Shown: one piece after another, positions 16,747 to 25,646 of the stretch
Position numbering within the stretch: the stretch's first letter is position 1
Layout of the letters: each line of letters starts with the position of its first letter
Translations under genes and position numbers: made by a program
The notes under the pieces: model-generated
Told to the model about the DNA's origin: nothing
The model's input: only the letters and a program-made list of their open reading frames with translations
The model's database searches: none
Assembly: GCA_900320055.1 (NCBI GenBank)
Contig: ONQS01000025.1
Location: 1-33,181 of the forward strand
Reading direction: 5' to 3'
From: an uncultured Prevotellaceae bacterium
Lineage (GTDB): Bacteria; Bacteroidota; Bacteroidia; Bacteroidales; Muribaculaceae
Length of the DNA: 33,181 nt

Positions 16747-16795
16747 TGCCCACCCCGATACAATAAAATGCGCGCCCCACGTGTTAGTATTATAG

Positions 16796-16886
16796 TGATT
16801 AGTGCTTAGTTGTTAGTCATTAGTGATTAGTTGTTAGTGATTAGTGATTAGTTGTTAGTCATTAGCGGTTGGTGATTAGTGATTAG
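16796..16886. repeat. Heptamer array A, 13 units of TNNTTAG
   Basis: Thirteen gapless 7-bp units: TGATTAG (6), TTGTTAG (3), TCATTAG (2), TGCTTAG and a degenerate CGGTTGG. The TTGTTAG unit is the exact reverse complement of CTAACAA in array B, so A and B form a large imperfect inverted repeat around a 24-bp spacer (16887-16910). It lies in the 325-bp gap after pgpH. Confidence 0.9.
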
Positions 16887-16910
16887 CGAGCATCAGCATT
16901 CTTGCTGCAA

Positions 16911-17066
16911 CTAAAAACTAACAACTAAAAACTATACAACTATACAACTAACAACTATACAACTATACAACTATACAACTATACAACTAAAAACTATACA
17001 ACTAAAAACTATACAACTATACAACTAAAAACTATACAACTAAAAACTAACAACTAAAAACTAAAA
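16911..17066. repeat. Heptamer/octamer array B upstream of the membrane protein gene
   Basis: Twenty full units and one partial unit with no gaps: CTAAAAA (7 full and one partial CTAAAA), CTAACAA (3) and CTATACAA (10). The array ends 5 bp before the ATG at 17072, so it forms the whole leader of that gene. No TAnnTTTG is visible between pgpH and this ATG. Confidence 0.92.
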
Positions 17067-17071
17067 CGCGC

Positions 17072-17563
17072 ATGATTATCCTGTACCGCATATTGTTCGG
17101 CATCGGCATCGCTTGCCTTGTGGCAGCAATCGCCCTTGTGCTACGGCCCCGTTGGGTCGCCGCCGTGCCCGCCTATGCCGGTCTGTGTCTCATGCACTGG
17201 AGTTACTATATCGACGTGCCGACGGTCACCTTCGCCTTCTGGGGCATTGCCACCCTCATCACCGTGGGACTCTTCTACCTCTCGCCCAGCGGCGAGCCCG
17301 ACGGCCACCGCTCCAGCAACCTCTATGTGGGATTCACCGCCATGGCAGGCGGCATGCTTGGCATCCTGCTTGCACCGCGCATCATGGTGCTCGGCGTCAT
17401 CCTTGGCGCCGCCATGGGTCAACTGGCCTATAGCCGCACGCCGGCAGGCCGCTGGATGCTGTCGCCATCGATCCTCTTCTGGCGATATTTTGCCGCCAAG
17501 TGCCTGCCCGCCATCGTCGCCATCGCCATTGTGTGCATCGCCATCATGGGCCTCGTCATCTAA
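17072..17563 (+). CDS. Small polytopic membrane protein, function unknown
   Basis: A 163-residue hydrophobic protein with about five transmembrane segments (roughly 4-24, 29-47, 51-71, 88-125 with a Gly/Ala-rich small-residue pattern, and 142-162). A charged loop GEPDGHRSSN lies between helices 3 and 4. I do not recognise a family with confidence; the Gly-rich packing is reminiscent of DUF456-like proteins but that is only a resemblance. The start ATG lies 5 bp after repeat array B. The stop codon TAA lies inside the first CTAACAA unit of array C. No function can be assigned. Confidence 0.75.
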   Translation: MIILYRILFGIGIACLVAAIALVLRPRWVAAVPAYAGLCLMHWSYYIDVPTVTFAFWGIATLITVGLFYLSPSGEPDGHRSSNLYVGFTAMAGGMLGILLAPRIMVLGVILGAAMGQLAYSRTPAGRWMLSPSILFWRYFAAKCLPAIVAIAIVCIAIMGLVI

Positions 17564-17625
17564 CAACTAAAAACTAAAAACTACACAACTAACAACTAAC
17601 AACTACACAACTAACAACTACACAA
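17560..17625. repeat. Heptamer/octamer array C overlapping a stop codon
   Basis: Nine gapless units: CTAACAA (4), CTAAAAA (2) and CTACACAA (3). The first unit contains the TAA stop of the preceding membrane protein gene. The array ends 12 bp before the ATG of the DUF4919 gene, so it fills almost the entire intergenic space. Confidence 0.9.
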
Positions 17626-17637
17626 GCATACATCCCA

Positions 17638-18363
17638 ATGAAACATATCCTCATCACCATCCTTATCGCCATCACAGCAGTGGCATCGTGCTGGGCTCAG
17701 GCACAACAGGTGCCCGAGCGCAACCAGCCCAGCAAGTTTGCGATCAAGAAGGTGGACTTCGACCACGTTCGTCAAGTCATCTCCAATCCCAACAACGCCT
17801 ACTACTATCCCAAGTTGATGCGCGCCTATAACAGCAACGACACCACCCTCTCGATCGAGGCCTGGCGCAACTTCTACTATGGTTACACCTTCCAGGAGGA
17901 TTACAACCCTTTCCGCGAGAGCGTCTACAGCAACGTGGTCGAGCAACTCTACTACAAGCAGCCACACTCCCGCGCCGAGTGCGACAGCATCGAGAAGTAT
18001 GCCGAACTGTCGCTCAACGACAACATGTTCGACCTCAACCAGATGAACTTCTACATCTACGTCCTCAAGGAGAAGAAGAAATATGCCCGCGCCGCCGTGC
18101 GGCAATACCGCCTCGACCGACTCATTGCCGCCATCATGTCGAGCGGCAAGGGCACCAAAGAGGAGCCCTGGGTCGTCATCGCTCCCGAGCACGAGTATAA
18201 CATCATCAACTTTTTGGGCTTTGTCGCCACCGAGCACGAGACCCTCGACGGCGGCATCGACTACATCAGGGTTCAGCCCGTGGCGGGCAAGAGCGCCGAA
18301 GGATTCTACTTCGACATCTCCCGCATGATGCAAGTCGCCGCCCTCAAGTTCCCCGACATCTGA
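17638..18363 (+). CDS. DUF4919 family exported protein
   Basis: A 241-residue exported protein recognised as DUF4919 from its overall pattern: a signal peptide, a helical TPR-like body (AWRNFYYGYTFQEDYNPFRES, YAELSLNDNMFDLNQMNFYIYVL), then KGTKEEPWVVIAPEHEYNIINFLGF and a final EGFYFDISRM. The signal peptide could be cleaved by signal peptidase I after AQA, or be lipidated at Cys18 in the lipobox-like VASC; the sequence does not decide. The family has no known function and is found in Bacteroidetes. It follows the small membrane protein with only array C between them, so the two are probably one operon. Confidence 0.8.
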   Translation: MKHILITILIAITAVASCWAQAQQVPERNQPSKFAIKKVDFDHVRQVISNPNNAYYYPKLMRAYNSNDTTLSIEAWRNFYYGYTFQEDYNPFRESVYSNVVEQLYYKQPHSRAECDSIEKYAELSLNDNMFDLNQMNFYIYVLKEKKKYARAAVRQYRLDRLIAAIMSSGKGTKEEPWVVIAPEHEYNIINFLGFVATEHETLDGGIDYIRVQPVAGKSAEGFYFDISRMMQVAALKFPDI

Positions 18364-18406
18364 TTCCATACCCAACTCCTCACTCTCCACCTCTCTCCAC
18401 CATTAA

Positions 18407-18505
18407 CACCACACAGCCCATGAGCAGGAAATACTCACACGAGCCTACATCTACAAGGGATCCGTCATGGAAGAACTCGGCCACCCCGACAGCGCCATGC
18501 AATGA
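18407..18505 (+). pseudogene. Relic of a TPR-protein gene
   Basis: A 32-codon stretch between in-frame stops at 18404 and 18503 encodes one good TPR-like helix pair, with the core LTRAYIYKGSVMEELGHPDSAM. This is the pattern seen in TPR-containing regulators of Bacteroidales. No start codon, upstream domain or downstream repeats are present, so it looks like a leftover fragment of a larger gene. Confidence 0.5.
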
Positions 18506-18859
18506 GTCAAAATCCGTGTAATTCGCATTGGCCTCGCAGGGCTTGGGCGGGGCCGCTATATCATTACAAAATCCGTTGTACTAAATCGCTGATTGTCAGA
18601 CAAGATTTCTTATTGCAAAACGCTCACGCGGAATACAGGATCTGCAGCGGCGCCACATCATCCAACTAGTCGACGACCATCACGAGAATGAACCGCCACA
18701 GGTCTGGCAGGCATCGGTCTGGCAGGAGGTTGTCAGAGTTGTTCAAGTTGTCTTTGATCATGGCATAGCAGGGCGTTTCGCTGCGGTAATTTGTCCTGCA
18801 TATCACTATAAGGGTGGTCAATTATTGTTTTTTAATGGATGGGATTGGAATTATTTGAT
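18506..18859. other. Gene-poor stretch
   Basis: About 350 bp with no convincing gene on either strand. It contains a short tandem GGTCTGGCAGG duplication (about 18701-18727) and a 31-codon minus-strand frame ending at 18666 that does not match anything I recognise. Together with the TPR relic it looks like decayed former coding DNA. Confidence 0.5.
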
Positions 18860-18867
18860 TACCTTTG
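18860..18867 (+). promoter_or_regulatory. -7 promoter element TACCTTTG
   Basis: TACCTTTG matches TAnnTTTG and lies 21 bp before the first ATG of the acyl-CoA ligase gene. Confidence 0.72.
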
Positions 18868-18888
18868 CACTCATAATCCCGTAGCACT

Positions 18889-20553
18889 ATGATGAAGGAA
18901 AACCTGATCAAGATTTATGAGCGCAGTTTCATCGACAACTGGGAACTGCCAGCACTGACTGATTACAATACAGGCGAGACACTGACCTATGGCGACTTTG
19001 CCCGCAATATCGCCAGGCTGCACATGCTGTTTGACGGCTGTGGCGTGAAGGCTGGTGACCGGATCGCCCTTATCGGTAAGAACATTCCCAACTGGCTGAC
19101 GGCCTTTATGGCCACCATCACCTATGGCGCCGTGATCGTGCCCATCCTGCAGGAGTTTAATCCCGCCGACGCGCAGCACATCATCAACCATAGCGAGGCC
19201 ACGATGCTGTTTATCAGCAAGAGCATCTGGGAGAACCTGGAGTTTGACAAGATGCCGCGCGTGCGCGCCGTGTTCCAGATCGAGGATATGTCGCTCGTGG
19301 CCGAGAAGGAGGGCGACAATGTTGCCACCCAAGCCATGGCCGGTCTGGATGCCGCCTTTGCCGCCAAATACAGTCAAGGCTTCTACCGCAACGACATCCA
19401 CTATCCCGAGGTGCCTAACGACGCCCTAGTCGAGATCAACTACACGTCGGGCACGACGGGCTTCAGCAAGGGCGTGATGCTCACGGCCAACAATCTGGCC
19501 GGCAACGTCGTGTATGGCATCAACTCGGGCCTGCACTACCGCGGCTCGCGAGGTCTGGCCTTCCTGCCGCTGGCACATGCGTTTGGCTGCGCATTCGACA
19601 TGCTCACGCCGCTGGCTGTGGGCTCGCACATCACCCTGCTGGGCCGTATTCCCTCACCCAAGATTCTGGTCAAGGCCATGGCCGAGGTCAAGCCCAATCT
19701 GGTGCTCACCGTGCCCCTGGTGCTTGAGAAGATCTATGCCAAGATGATTGTGCCCATGATCAGCAAGGGTGCTCTGCGCTGGGCGCTGGCTGTGCCCTAT
19801 CTGGACAAGCGCATCTATAGCCAGATACGCAACAAACTCATCGAGGCCTTCGGTGGCGAGTTTGAGGAGGTGATCGTGGGCGGTGCCCCGTTCAACGCCG
19901 AGGTCGAGGACTTCCTGTACAAGATCAAGTTCCCCTATACCGTGGGCTATGGCATGACCGAGTGCGGCCCGCTCGTGAGCCACACGCCGTGGCGCGAGTT
20001 TGTGCCCCATAGTGCCGGGCGCATCCTGCCAGGCATCATGGAGTGCAAGATTCTGAGCGACGATCCCGAGAACGTGCCTGGCGAAATCTGCGTGCGCGGC
20101 GAGAACGTGATGCAGGGCTACTTCCACAACACCGAGGCCACCGACAAGGTGCTGCACGACGACGGCTGGCTGCACACGGGCGACATGGGCACCCTCAATG
20201 CCGATGGCACATTATTTATAAGGGGACGCCTCAAGACGATGCTCCTGAGTTCGAGCGGACAGAACATCTACCCCGAGGAGATCGAGGCCAAACTCAACAA
20301 TATGCTCTACGTGAGCGAGAGCCTCGTGGTGATGCGCGAAGGCAAACTCGTGGCACTCGTCTATCCCGACTATGACGCCATGGACCAGTTGGGTGTGACC
20401 CGCGACAAACTGCCGGGCCTGATGGAGGACATCCGCACCGAACTCAACAAACTCGTGGCACCCTATGAGCGCATCGCCAAGATTCAACTCATCGCCACCG
20501 AGTTTGAGAAGACTCCCAAGCGCAGCATCAAGCGCTACCTCTACAGCAACTGA
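18889..20553 (+). CDS. AMP-dependent acyl-CoA ligase (long-chain fatty acid-CoA ligase type)
   Basis: A 554-residue enzyme of the adenylate-forming family that activates a carboxylic acid, probably a fatty acid, to its acyl-CoA via an acyl-AMP. The P-loop-like motif NYTSGTTGFSKGVMLT starts near residue 184. The A5 motif GYGMTECGP (about 355-363), the A7 region DDGWLHTGDMG (about 424-434), GRLKTMLLSSSGQNIYPEEIE and the C-terminal Lys in KTPKRSIKRYLY are all present, so it looks active. It has no signal peptide and is cytoplasmic. Two tandem ATGs (18889, 18892) follow the promoter. It is monocistronic, with a terminator at 20612. Chain-length preference cannot be read from the sequence. Confidence 0.92.
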   Translation: MMKENLIKIYERSFIDNWELPALTDYNTGETLTYGDFARNIARLHMLFDGCGVKAGDRIALIGKNIPNWLTAFMATITYGAVIVPILQEFNPADAQHIINHSEATMLFISKSIWENLEFDKMPRVRAVFQIEDMSLVAEKEGDNVATQAMAGLDAAFAAKYSQGFYRNDIHYPEVPNDALVEINYTSGTTGFSKGVMLTANNLAGNVVYGINSGLHYRGSRGLAFLPLAHAFGCAFDMLTPLAVGSHITLLGRIPSPKILVKAMAEVKPNLVLTVPLVLEKIYAKMIVPMISKGALRWALAVPYLDKRIYSQIRNKLIEAFGGEFEEVIVGGAPFNAEVEDFLYKIKFPYTVGYGMTECGPLVSHTPWREFVPHSAGRILPGIMECKILSDDPENVPGEICVRGENVMQGYFHNTEATDKVLHDDGWLHTGDMGTLNADGTLFIRGRLKTMLLSSSGQNIYPEEIEAKLNNMLYVSESLVVMREGKLVALVYPDYDAMDQLGVTRDKLPGLMEDIRTELNKLVAPYERIAKIQLIATEFEKTPKRSIKRYLYSN

Positions 20554-20611
20554 CAGATGCGTCACAGTGATGACGGCTTTGGGTAGGAGCCGCATATGGT
20601 TAACAAATTTT

Positions 20612-20648
20612 AACGGATGCCGCTAATGCGGCGTCCGTTTCTTTTTAT
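20612..20648 (+). terminator. Rho-independent terminator after the acyl-CoA ligase
   Basis: Arms 20612-20623 (AACGGATGCCGC) and 20628-20639 pair over 12 bp with one G-U around a TAAT loop, followed by CTTTTTAT. Confidence 0.85.
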
Positions 20649-20756
20649 ATTTGACTATCAGTTACTTACAACGTCACCCCGAAGCATCTTTCCCACAAAA
20701 TCAAAAAAAGTTGATAAAAAAAAATCAAAAAAAGTTTGCAGGTGAGAAATTTGTTA

Positions 20757-20764
20757 TAATTTTG
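20757..20764 (+). promoter_or_regulatory. -7 promoter element TAATTTTG
   Basis: TAATTTTG matches TAnnTTTG and lies in a very A-rich region (20695-20755) that could act as an UP-like element. The lipoprotein ATG follows 55 bp later in an AT-rich, unstructured leader. Confidence 0.65.
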
Positions 20765-20819
20765 CAGCGATTTTAACAACAGAAAATTATTGTTTTATTA
20801 TTTAAAATTACAGAAGAAA

Positions 20820-21044
20820 ATGAAGAAGTTAGTTTTAGCTCTTGCTGTTATCGCTAGCGTTAGCATGATTTCATGCACCAACAATGCCGAGCAGGCCACC
20901 GAGGCTGCTGAGGACACCACCGCCGTTGTTGAGGAGGTTGTAGATAGCGCCGCTGCTGTTGTTGACAGCGCTGCTGCCGTTGTTGATAGCGCTGCTGCTC
21001 CCGCTGAGGAGGCTGCTCCTGCTGAGGCTCCCGCTGCTGAGTAA
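20820..21044 (+). CDS. Small Ala/Glu-rich lipoprotein with VVDSAAA repeats
   Basis: A 74-residue lipoprotein. Residues 1-18 are a signal peptide with lipobox MISC (Cys19). The mature part is low-complexity: three tandem VVDSAAA heptads, encoded by 21-bp repeats at 20937-20999, then an Ala/Pro/Glu-rich tail. A helical or extended tether from the membrane is a reasonable guess; no enzymatic domain exists. Alanine is coded mostly by GCT rather than the GCC usual in the neighbouring genes, and valine mostly by GTT. The ribosomal L32 gene in this window has a similar GCT/CGT bias, which suggests high expression. It has its own promoter and a strong terminator. Confidence 0.85.
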   Translation: MKKLVLALAVIASVSMISCTNNAEQATEAAEDTTAVVEEVVDSAAAVVDSAAAVVDSAAAPAEEAAPAEAPAAE

Positions 21045-21072
21045 GCACAAGAGTTTACAACAAGAACGTTTG

Positions 21073-21111
21073 AAGTTGTTCCCGCCGTTAGGCTCGAGCA
21101 ACTTTTTTTTT
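21073..21111 (+). terminator. Terminator after the small lipoprotein gene
   Basis: An imperfect stem (AAGTTGTTC 21073-21081 with GAGCAACTT 21096-21104) runs into a tract of nine T (21103-21111). Confidence 0.75.
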
Positions 21112-21170
21112 GCATACATGCCGTCTCACCCGAGAATGACTGGGGCGGCATGAGAGAGGCCTGACATCAA

Positions 21171-21210
21171 GGGAGAGCCCGGAAACAAATCCAGGCTCTC
21201 CCTTGTTTTT
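21171..21210 (+). terminator. Second hairpin terminator between convergent genes
   Basis: GGGAGAGCC (21171-21179) pairs perfectly with GGCTCTCCC (21194-21202), extended inside by GGA/TCC, and is followed by TTGTTTTT. It lies 34 bp beyond the nagB stop and probably blocks transcription between the convergent units. Confidence 0.75.
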
Positions 21211-21243
21211 CTAATCGACTCTAGTGCCCCGTGGCAGCGAGGG

Positions 21244-22053
21244 TCACAGCAGGCTATCGGGATCCAGGTTGGCGCTCTCGATATCCTTGAAGTAGCGATA
21301 GGTGCCCACCTTGAGTTCCTCGACGGCCGTCTCGTCGGCGATGATGACAGCATGAGGATGCATCTGCAGGGCGCTCAGGGTGCACATGTGGGACACCCCA
21401 CCCTCGACAGCCTGCTGCAAGGCGCGGGCCTTGTTGTGGCCATTGACGATAATCATCACCTCGCGCGCATCCATCACAGTGCCGACGCCCACGGTGAGGG
21501 CCGTCTTGGGCACCTTGTTCAGGTCGCCGTCAAAGAAGCGGCTGTTGGCGATGATGGTGTCGCGCGTCAGGGTCTTCTGGCGCGTGCGCGAGGTCAGCGA
21601 TGAGCCAGGTTCGTTGAAGGCGATATGCCCGTCAGGCCCTACTCCGCCCATAAACAGGTCGATGCCGCCAACGGCCTGAATGCGGGCCTCGTAGTCGGCA
21701 CACTCCTGCGCCACATCGGCAGCGTTGCCGTTCAGGATGTTGACATGCTCGGGCTTGATGTCGATGTGCGAGAAAAAGTTGTTCCACATAAACGAGTGGT
21801 AACTCTCGGGATGCTCTTCGGGCAGGTTGCAGTACTCATCCATGTTGAAGGTGATCACATGCTCAAAGGACACTTTGCCAGCCTGGTTCATCGCGATGAG
21901 TTCGCGGTACATGCCCAGGGGCGAACTGCCCGTGGGACATCCCAGCACAAAGGGTTTGTCGGCCGTGGGACATGCTTCGTTGATACGCTTGGCCACATAG
22001 TGGGCGGCCCACTTCGATACATTCTCGTAATCCGGTTGGATGATCAGTCTCAT
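21244..22053 (-). CDS. nagB: Glucosamine-6-phosphate deaminase
   Basis: A 269-residue cytoplasmic enzyme that converts glucosamine-6-phosphate to fructose-6-phosphate and ammonia, the last step of amino-sugar catabolism. The catalytic residues fall at the same positions as in E. coli NagB: Asp72 (FNMDEY), Asp141 and His143 ([12 protein letters not shown]) and Glu148. The phosphate-binding [12 protein letters not shown] (38-49) is intact, and the length matches the family (about 266). The ATG at 22053 gives the canonical start [10 protein letters not shown]. No nagA or other amino-sugar gene is adjacent. It is divergent from surE with facing promoters 33 bp apart. Confidence 0.97.
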   Translation of the reverse strand: MRLIIQPDYENVSKWAAHYVAKRINEACPTADKPFVLGCPTGSSPLGMYRELIAMNQAGKVSFEHVITFNMDEYCNLPEEHPESYHSFMWNNFFSHIDIKPEHVNILNGNAADVAQECADYEARIQAVGGIDLFMGGVGPDGHIAFNEPGSSLTSRTRQKTLTRDTIIANSRFFDGDLNKVPKTALTVGVGTVMDAREVMIIVNGHNKARALQQAVEGGVSHMCTLSALQMHPHAVIIADETAVEELKVGTYRYFKDIESANLDPDSLL

Positions 22054-22091
22054 AATAATGCAGATTTTGTTGAGTTTTGTCTTTGATAAAG

Positions 22092-22099
22092 CAAAGTTA
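22092..22099 (-). promoter_or_regulatory. -7 promoter element TAACTTTG for nagB
   Basis: Minus-strand TAACTTTG matches TAnnTTTG and lies 38 bp upstream of the nagB ATG. Its -33 region overlaps the opposing surE promoter. Confidence 0.72.
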
Positions 22100-22132
22100 G
22101 TCAATTTCTTCCAATTCTCGATAAAAAAGTTG

Positions 22133-22140
22133 TAACTTTG
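22133..22140 (+). promoter_or_regulatory. -7 promoter element TAACTTTG for surE
   Basis: TAACTTTG matches TAnnTTTG and lies 27 bp before the surE ATG, back to back with the nagB promoter. Confidence 0.72.
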
Positions 22141-22167
22141 CGCCTAAAATCAGCAAAACAGACCCAG

Positions 22168-22950
22168 ATGGACAACAATAGGCCACTCATACTCATCAGT
22201 AACGACGACGGTTATCACTACAACGGCATCAAGTCGCTCATCAAGGTGGCGCAGCGCTATGGCGACGTGTTTGTCGCCGCACCTGCCGAGCACCAGAGCG
22301 GCAAGTCGAGCGCCATCACACTGGACCGTCCCGTGAGGGCCCACCTGCAGGAACAACGCGAGGGCTTCACCGCCATGGAAATCTCGGGCACCCCGGCCGA
22401 TTGCGTGAAACTGGCCATCAGCCAACTCATGCCTGACCGCCGCCCCGACCTGGTGCTGGCTGGCATCAACCACGGCTACAATATGGGTATCAGTTCGCTG
22501 TACAGCGGCACGATGGCCTGCGTGTATGAGGGCATCATGCATGGTGTCCCCTCGGTAGCGTTCTCCTATGGCTTGTACGGCCGCGACACCGACACCGACG
22601 TGTGCATCCCCATCGTGGAAAAGGTGCTGCAACGGGTGCTGCGCGACGGGCTGCCCCAGGACGTGTGCCTGAACGTGAATATCCCGCCCATGACCGACGG
22701 GCGGCAAGTCAAGGGCCTGAAGGCCACCATCAGCGACCTGGGCCGCTGGGTCAACGAGTGGGAAAAGCGCACCCACCCCATGGGCGGCGACTACTACTGG
22801 ATGACGGGCGAGTATGAGATGCTCGACGAGCATGACGACCGCACCGACATGTACTGGCTGCGCCGCGGCTATGCCACCGTCACCCCATGCCACATCGACC
22901 AGACCGACCACGACTCGGTCGACAGGATCGCCCGCATGCTGGAGCAGTGA
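22168..22950 (+). CDS. surE: 5'-nucleotidase SurE
   Basis: A 260-residue metal-dependent nucleotide phosphatase of the SurE family, which removes phosphate from 5'/3'-nucleoside monophosphates in the cytoplasm. Metal and active-site residues are intact: Asp13-Asp14 in [10 protein letters not shown], Ser44 in [11 protein letters not shown] and Asn101 in [10 protein letters not shown]. The D13-to-S44 spacing of 31 equals that in E. coli SurE. The ATG at 22168 was chosen because it follows the promoter and gives the usual short lead-in to ISNDDG. The gltX gene follows 53 bp later without a visible promoter, so co-transcription is likely. Confidence 0.95.
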   Translation: MDNNRPLILISNDDGYHYNGIKSLIKVAQRYGDVFVAAPAEHQSGKSSAITLDRPVRAHLQEQREGFTAMEISGTPADCVKLAISQLMPDRRPDLVLAGINHGYNMGISSLYSGTMACVYEGIMHGVPSVAFSYGLYGRDTDTDVCIPIVEKVLQRVLRDGLPQDVCLNVNIPPMTDGRQVKGLKATISDLGRWVNEWEKRTHPMGGDYYWMTGEYEMLDEHDDRTDMYWLRRGYATVTPCHIDQTDHDSVDRIARMLEQ

Positions 22951-23003
22951 CATCACAACAGGACAACAATTCAATAACAAAACAATACAATCAGTATAAT
23001 AAC

Positions 23004-24542
23004 ATGGAACGAAGAGTAAGAGTTCGCTTTGCGCCTTCACCCACGGGCCCGCTGCACATCGGCGGCGTGCGCACAGCGCTGTATAACTACCTGTTTGCCC
23101 GCCAGCACGGCGGCGACATGATCCTGCGCATCGAGGACACCGACAGCACCCGCTTTGTGCCCGGTGCCGAAGCGTATATCAACGAGGCCCTGCAATGGCT
23201 GGGCATCGGTATCGACGAGGGCGTGAGGGAAGGCGGCAACTATGGCCCCTACAAGCAGAGCGAGCGCCGCGACCTGTACCGCAAGCACATGCAGCAACTC
23301 GTGGATGCTGGACGCGCCTACTATGCCTTTGACACCCCCGAGGAACTCGAGGCCAAGCGTCAGGAGATCAAGAATTTCCAGTACGATGCCCGCACACGCG
23401 GCATGATGCGCAACTCACTCTCACTGCCCGCCGACGAGGTCAAGGCCCTCATGGACAAGGGCGAGAAGTGGGTGGTGCGTTTCCTGATCGAACCCGACCA
23501 GGACGTCGTGGTCCACGACCTGCTGCGTGGCGACGTGACCATCAACTCGTCGATCCTCGACGACAAGGTGCTCTACAAGAGCGCCGACGACCTGCCCACC
23601 TATCACCTGGCCAACATCGTGGATGACCACCTGATGGAGGTCTCACACGTGATCCGCGGCGAGGAGTGGCTCCCCAGCGCCCCCCTGCACGTGCTGCTGT
23701 ATCAGGCCTTCGGGTGGGAAGAAAGCATGCCCGCATTTGTCCACCTGCCGCTGCTGCTCAAGCCCGACGGCAAGGGCAAACTCAGCAAGCGTGACGGTGA
23801 CCGTCTGGGCTTCCCCGTGTTCCCTCTCGACTGGATTGACCCCAAGAGTGGCGAGCGCTCCAGCGGCTATCGCGAGGCAGGCTATCTGCCCCAGGCCGTG
23901 GTCAACTTCCTGGCCCTGCTGGGATGGAACCCTGGCGACGACCGTGAGATCTTCTCAATGGACGAGTTGATCCAAGAGTTCTCGATCGACCATTGCTCAC
24001 GCAAGGGCGCCAAGTTTGACTTCGAGAAGGGCAAATGGTTCAACCACGAGTACCTCATCAACATGGAGGACAGCCAACTGGCAGAGATGTTCAAGCCCGT
24101 GCTCGAGCAGCATGGCGTGAACACGGCCGGCTTCAGCGACGACTACATCACCCGCGCCGTGGCACTGGTCAAGAGCCGTGCCAACTTTGTGGGCGACTTG
24201 TGGGAACAGGCAGGCTTCTTCTTCGTGCGCCCGACCACCTACAGCGAGAAGGACATCCGCAAGCGCTGGAAGGCCGAGACACCCGAACTCATGCGCCAAC
24301 TGGCCGCCCTGCTCGAAACCACCGACCTGAACGACGCCCAAGCCAGCGAAGCCGTGGTCATGGACTGGATCGACAAGAACGGCTACCACAAGGGCAACGT
24401 GATGAACGCCTTCCGCCTGACCGTTGTGGGCGAGTGCCGTGGCCCGCACATGTTTGACATCACCCGCCTGCTGGGACGCGACGAGACGCTCGCCCGCCTC
24501 AACGCCGGCATCGCCAGCATCCAGTTGCCCGCCGATGCGTAA
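23004..24542 (+). CDS. gltX: Glutamyl-tRNA synthetase
   Basis: A 512-residue class I aminoacyl-tRNA synthetase that charges tRNA-Glu. The HIGH-type signature is in [12 protein letters not shown] (10-21), the KMSKS-type loop reads KLSKR at 259-263, and RIEDTDSTR (42-50) is the usual glutamate-pocket element. The length is standard. The leader (22951-23003) is A/C-rich and unstructured with no Shine-Dalgarno sequence, the usual Bacteroidetes situation. The stop codon at 24540-24542 overlaps the start of the outer-membrane protein gene by 8 bp. Confidence 0.97.
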   Translation: MERRVRVRFAPSPTGPLHIGGVRTALYNYLFARQHGGDMILRIEDTDSTRFVPGAEAYINEALQWLGIGIDEGVREGGNYGPYKQSERRDLYRKHMQQLVDAGRAYYAFDTPEELEAKRQEIKNFQYDARTRGMMRNSLSLPADEVKALMDKGEKWVVRFLIEPDQDVVVHDLLRGDVTINSSILDDKVLYKSADDLPTYHLANIVDDHLMEVSHVIRGEEWLPSAPLHVLLYQAFGWEESMPAFVHLPLLLKPDGKGKLSKRDGDRLGFPVFPLDWIDPKSGERSSGYREAGYLPQAVVNFLALLGWNPGDDREIFSMDELIQEFSIDHCSRKGAKFDFEKGKWFNHEYLINMEDSQLAEMFKPVLEQHGVNTAGFSDDYITRAVALVKSRANFVGDLWEQAGFFFVRPTTYSEKDIRKRWKAETPELMRQLAALLETTDLNDAQASEAVVMDWIDKNGYHKGNVMNAFRLTVVGECRGPHMFDITRLLGRDETLARLNAGIASIQLPADA

Positions 24543-25623
24543 CTGGCTATTAGCCATATTGACCCTACTGACAGCCATTCCGCCTCTTGCCGCCCAGGAG
24601 GTGGAATGGAGTGTCGACGCCAGTGTGCTGGCCAACAACCGCGAGGGCGGAGAAGATCAGTTCACTCCCGACCAGACCTTTATCTTCACCCGTCTGGCGC
24701 CCGAGTTAGGCGTCTCGATGATGGACGGCCGCCACGTGCTCAAGGGGGGCATCGTGTGGTATCAGCCCATGATCGACGACATGAGCGGCTACAAGATTCT
24801 CCCCACCCTCTATTACCGCTACAATAGCGACAACGGTTGGCACCTGACGGCCGGCATGATGCCGCGCTCGCTCATGGTCAACCGCATGCCCCGCTACCTG
24901 TGGAGCGATTCGCTCAACTACTGCCAGCCCAACATCAGGGGCGTGATGGCACAGTATGTCGTGCCCGCCGGCTATGGCGAAATCGCCGTCGACTGGCGAC
25001 AGATACAGACCGAGCATCAGCGCGAGGCCTTCACCATCATGGTCAACAACGACTGGCAGGTAGCAGGCCCCTTCAGGCTAGGCGGACACGTGCAATATAG
25101 TCATCTGGCTATGAGCCGCAACCATAACGACGACCAGCACGTCAACGACGACCTGGTCATCAACCCCATGGCATCGGTCGACCTGTCACACCGCACACTG
25201 CTCGACTCGCTGCGCTTCTCGGCAGGAGCCATCATCGCCATGGAGCGCGACCGCAGCGACGACCGTTGGCACAAGCCGGCAGGATTTGTCGCCACAGCCA
25301 CCGCACGCTGGCGCTGGCTGCAACTCGACGAGACCTTCTACACCGGCCAGAGGCTTATGCCGCTGCTGCCCAAATTCGGCAGCCGGCTCAATCTGGGCGA
25401 CCCCTACTTTGACAACAAGACATATAGCCGCACCGATCTGATCCTGCACGTCGTGAGCAACCGCTTTGTGGACCTGTCGGCCTCACTGACCCTCCACGCC
25501 AGCGAGCGCACCACGGGTTTCTGGCAGCAGATCGCATGCCGCTTCTATCTGGACAGCAACCTGTGGAATCGCCGCCACGATCATGACTACCTCAAGAGCG
25601 GCCGCCTGCAACAAACCTTCTAA
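24535..25623 (+). CDS. Outer-membrane beta-barrel protein, function unknown
   Basis: A 362-residue exported protein. The signal peptide is [21 protein letters not shown]. The mature part alternates short amphipathic strands with many aromatic residues ([34 protein letters not shown]) and ends in Phe (RLQQTF), the usual C-terminal signature of proteins assembled by the Bam machinery. No enzymatic motif is recognised. The ATG at 24535 overlaps the end of gltX by 8 bp, so translation is probably coupled. The waaA gene follows 23 bp later. Adjacency to Kdo transferase is compatible with an envelope role, but no specific function can be claimed. Confidence 0.75.
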   Translation: MRNWLLAILTLLTAIPPLAAQEVEWSVDASVLANNREGGEDQFTPDQTFIFTRLAPELGVSMMDGRHVLKGGIVWYQPMIDDMSGYKILPTLYYRYNSDNGWHLTAGMMPRSLMVNRMPRYLWSDSLNYCQPNIRGVMAQYVVPAGYGEIAVDWRQIQTEHQREAFTIMVNNDWQVAGPFRLGGHVQYSHLAMSRNHNDDQHVNDDLVINPMASVDLSHRTLLDSLRFSAGAIIAMERDRSDDRWHKPAGFVATATARWRWLQLDETFYTGQRLMPLLPKFGSRLNLGDPYFDNKTYSRTDLILHVVSNRFVDLSASLTLHASERTTGFWQQIACRFYLDSNLWNRRHDHDYLKSGRLQQTF

Positions 25624-25646
25624 CCGACTAAACACCACCGCCCGAT

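Noticed and set aside
16796-17066. Direct-repeat arrays considered as a CRISPR array
   Set aside because: The units are 7-8 bp with no spacers and no cas genes nearby; CRISPR repeats are 23-47 bp separated by unique spacers.
18666-18815. Short minus-strand frame with the core YAMIKDNLNNSDNLLPD
   Set aside because: It is only about 31 codons from its ATG, has no promoter, and matches nothing I recognise; kept only as part of the gene-poor stretch.
22150-23040. Open minus-strand frame of 296 codons across surE
   Set aside because: It is antisense to an intact SurE gene and has no promoter or recognisable domain.
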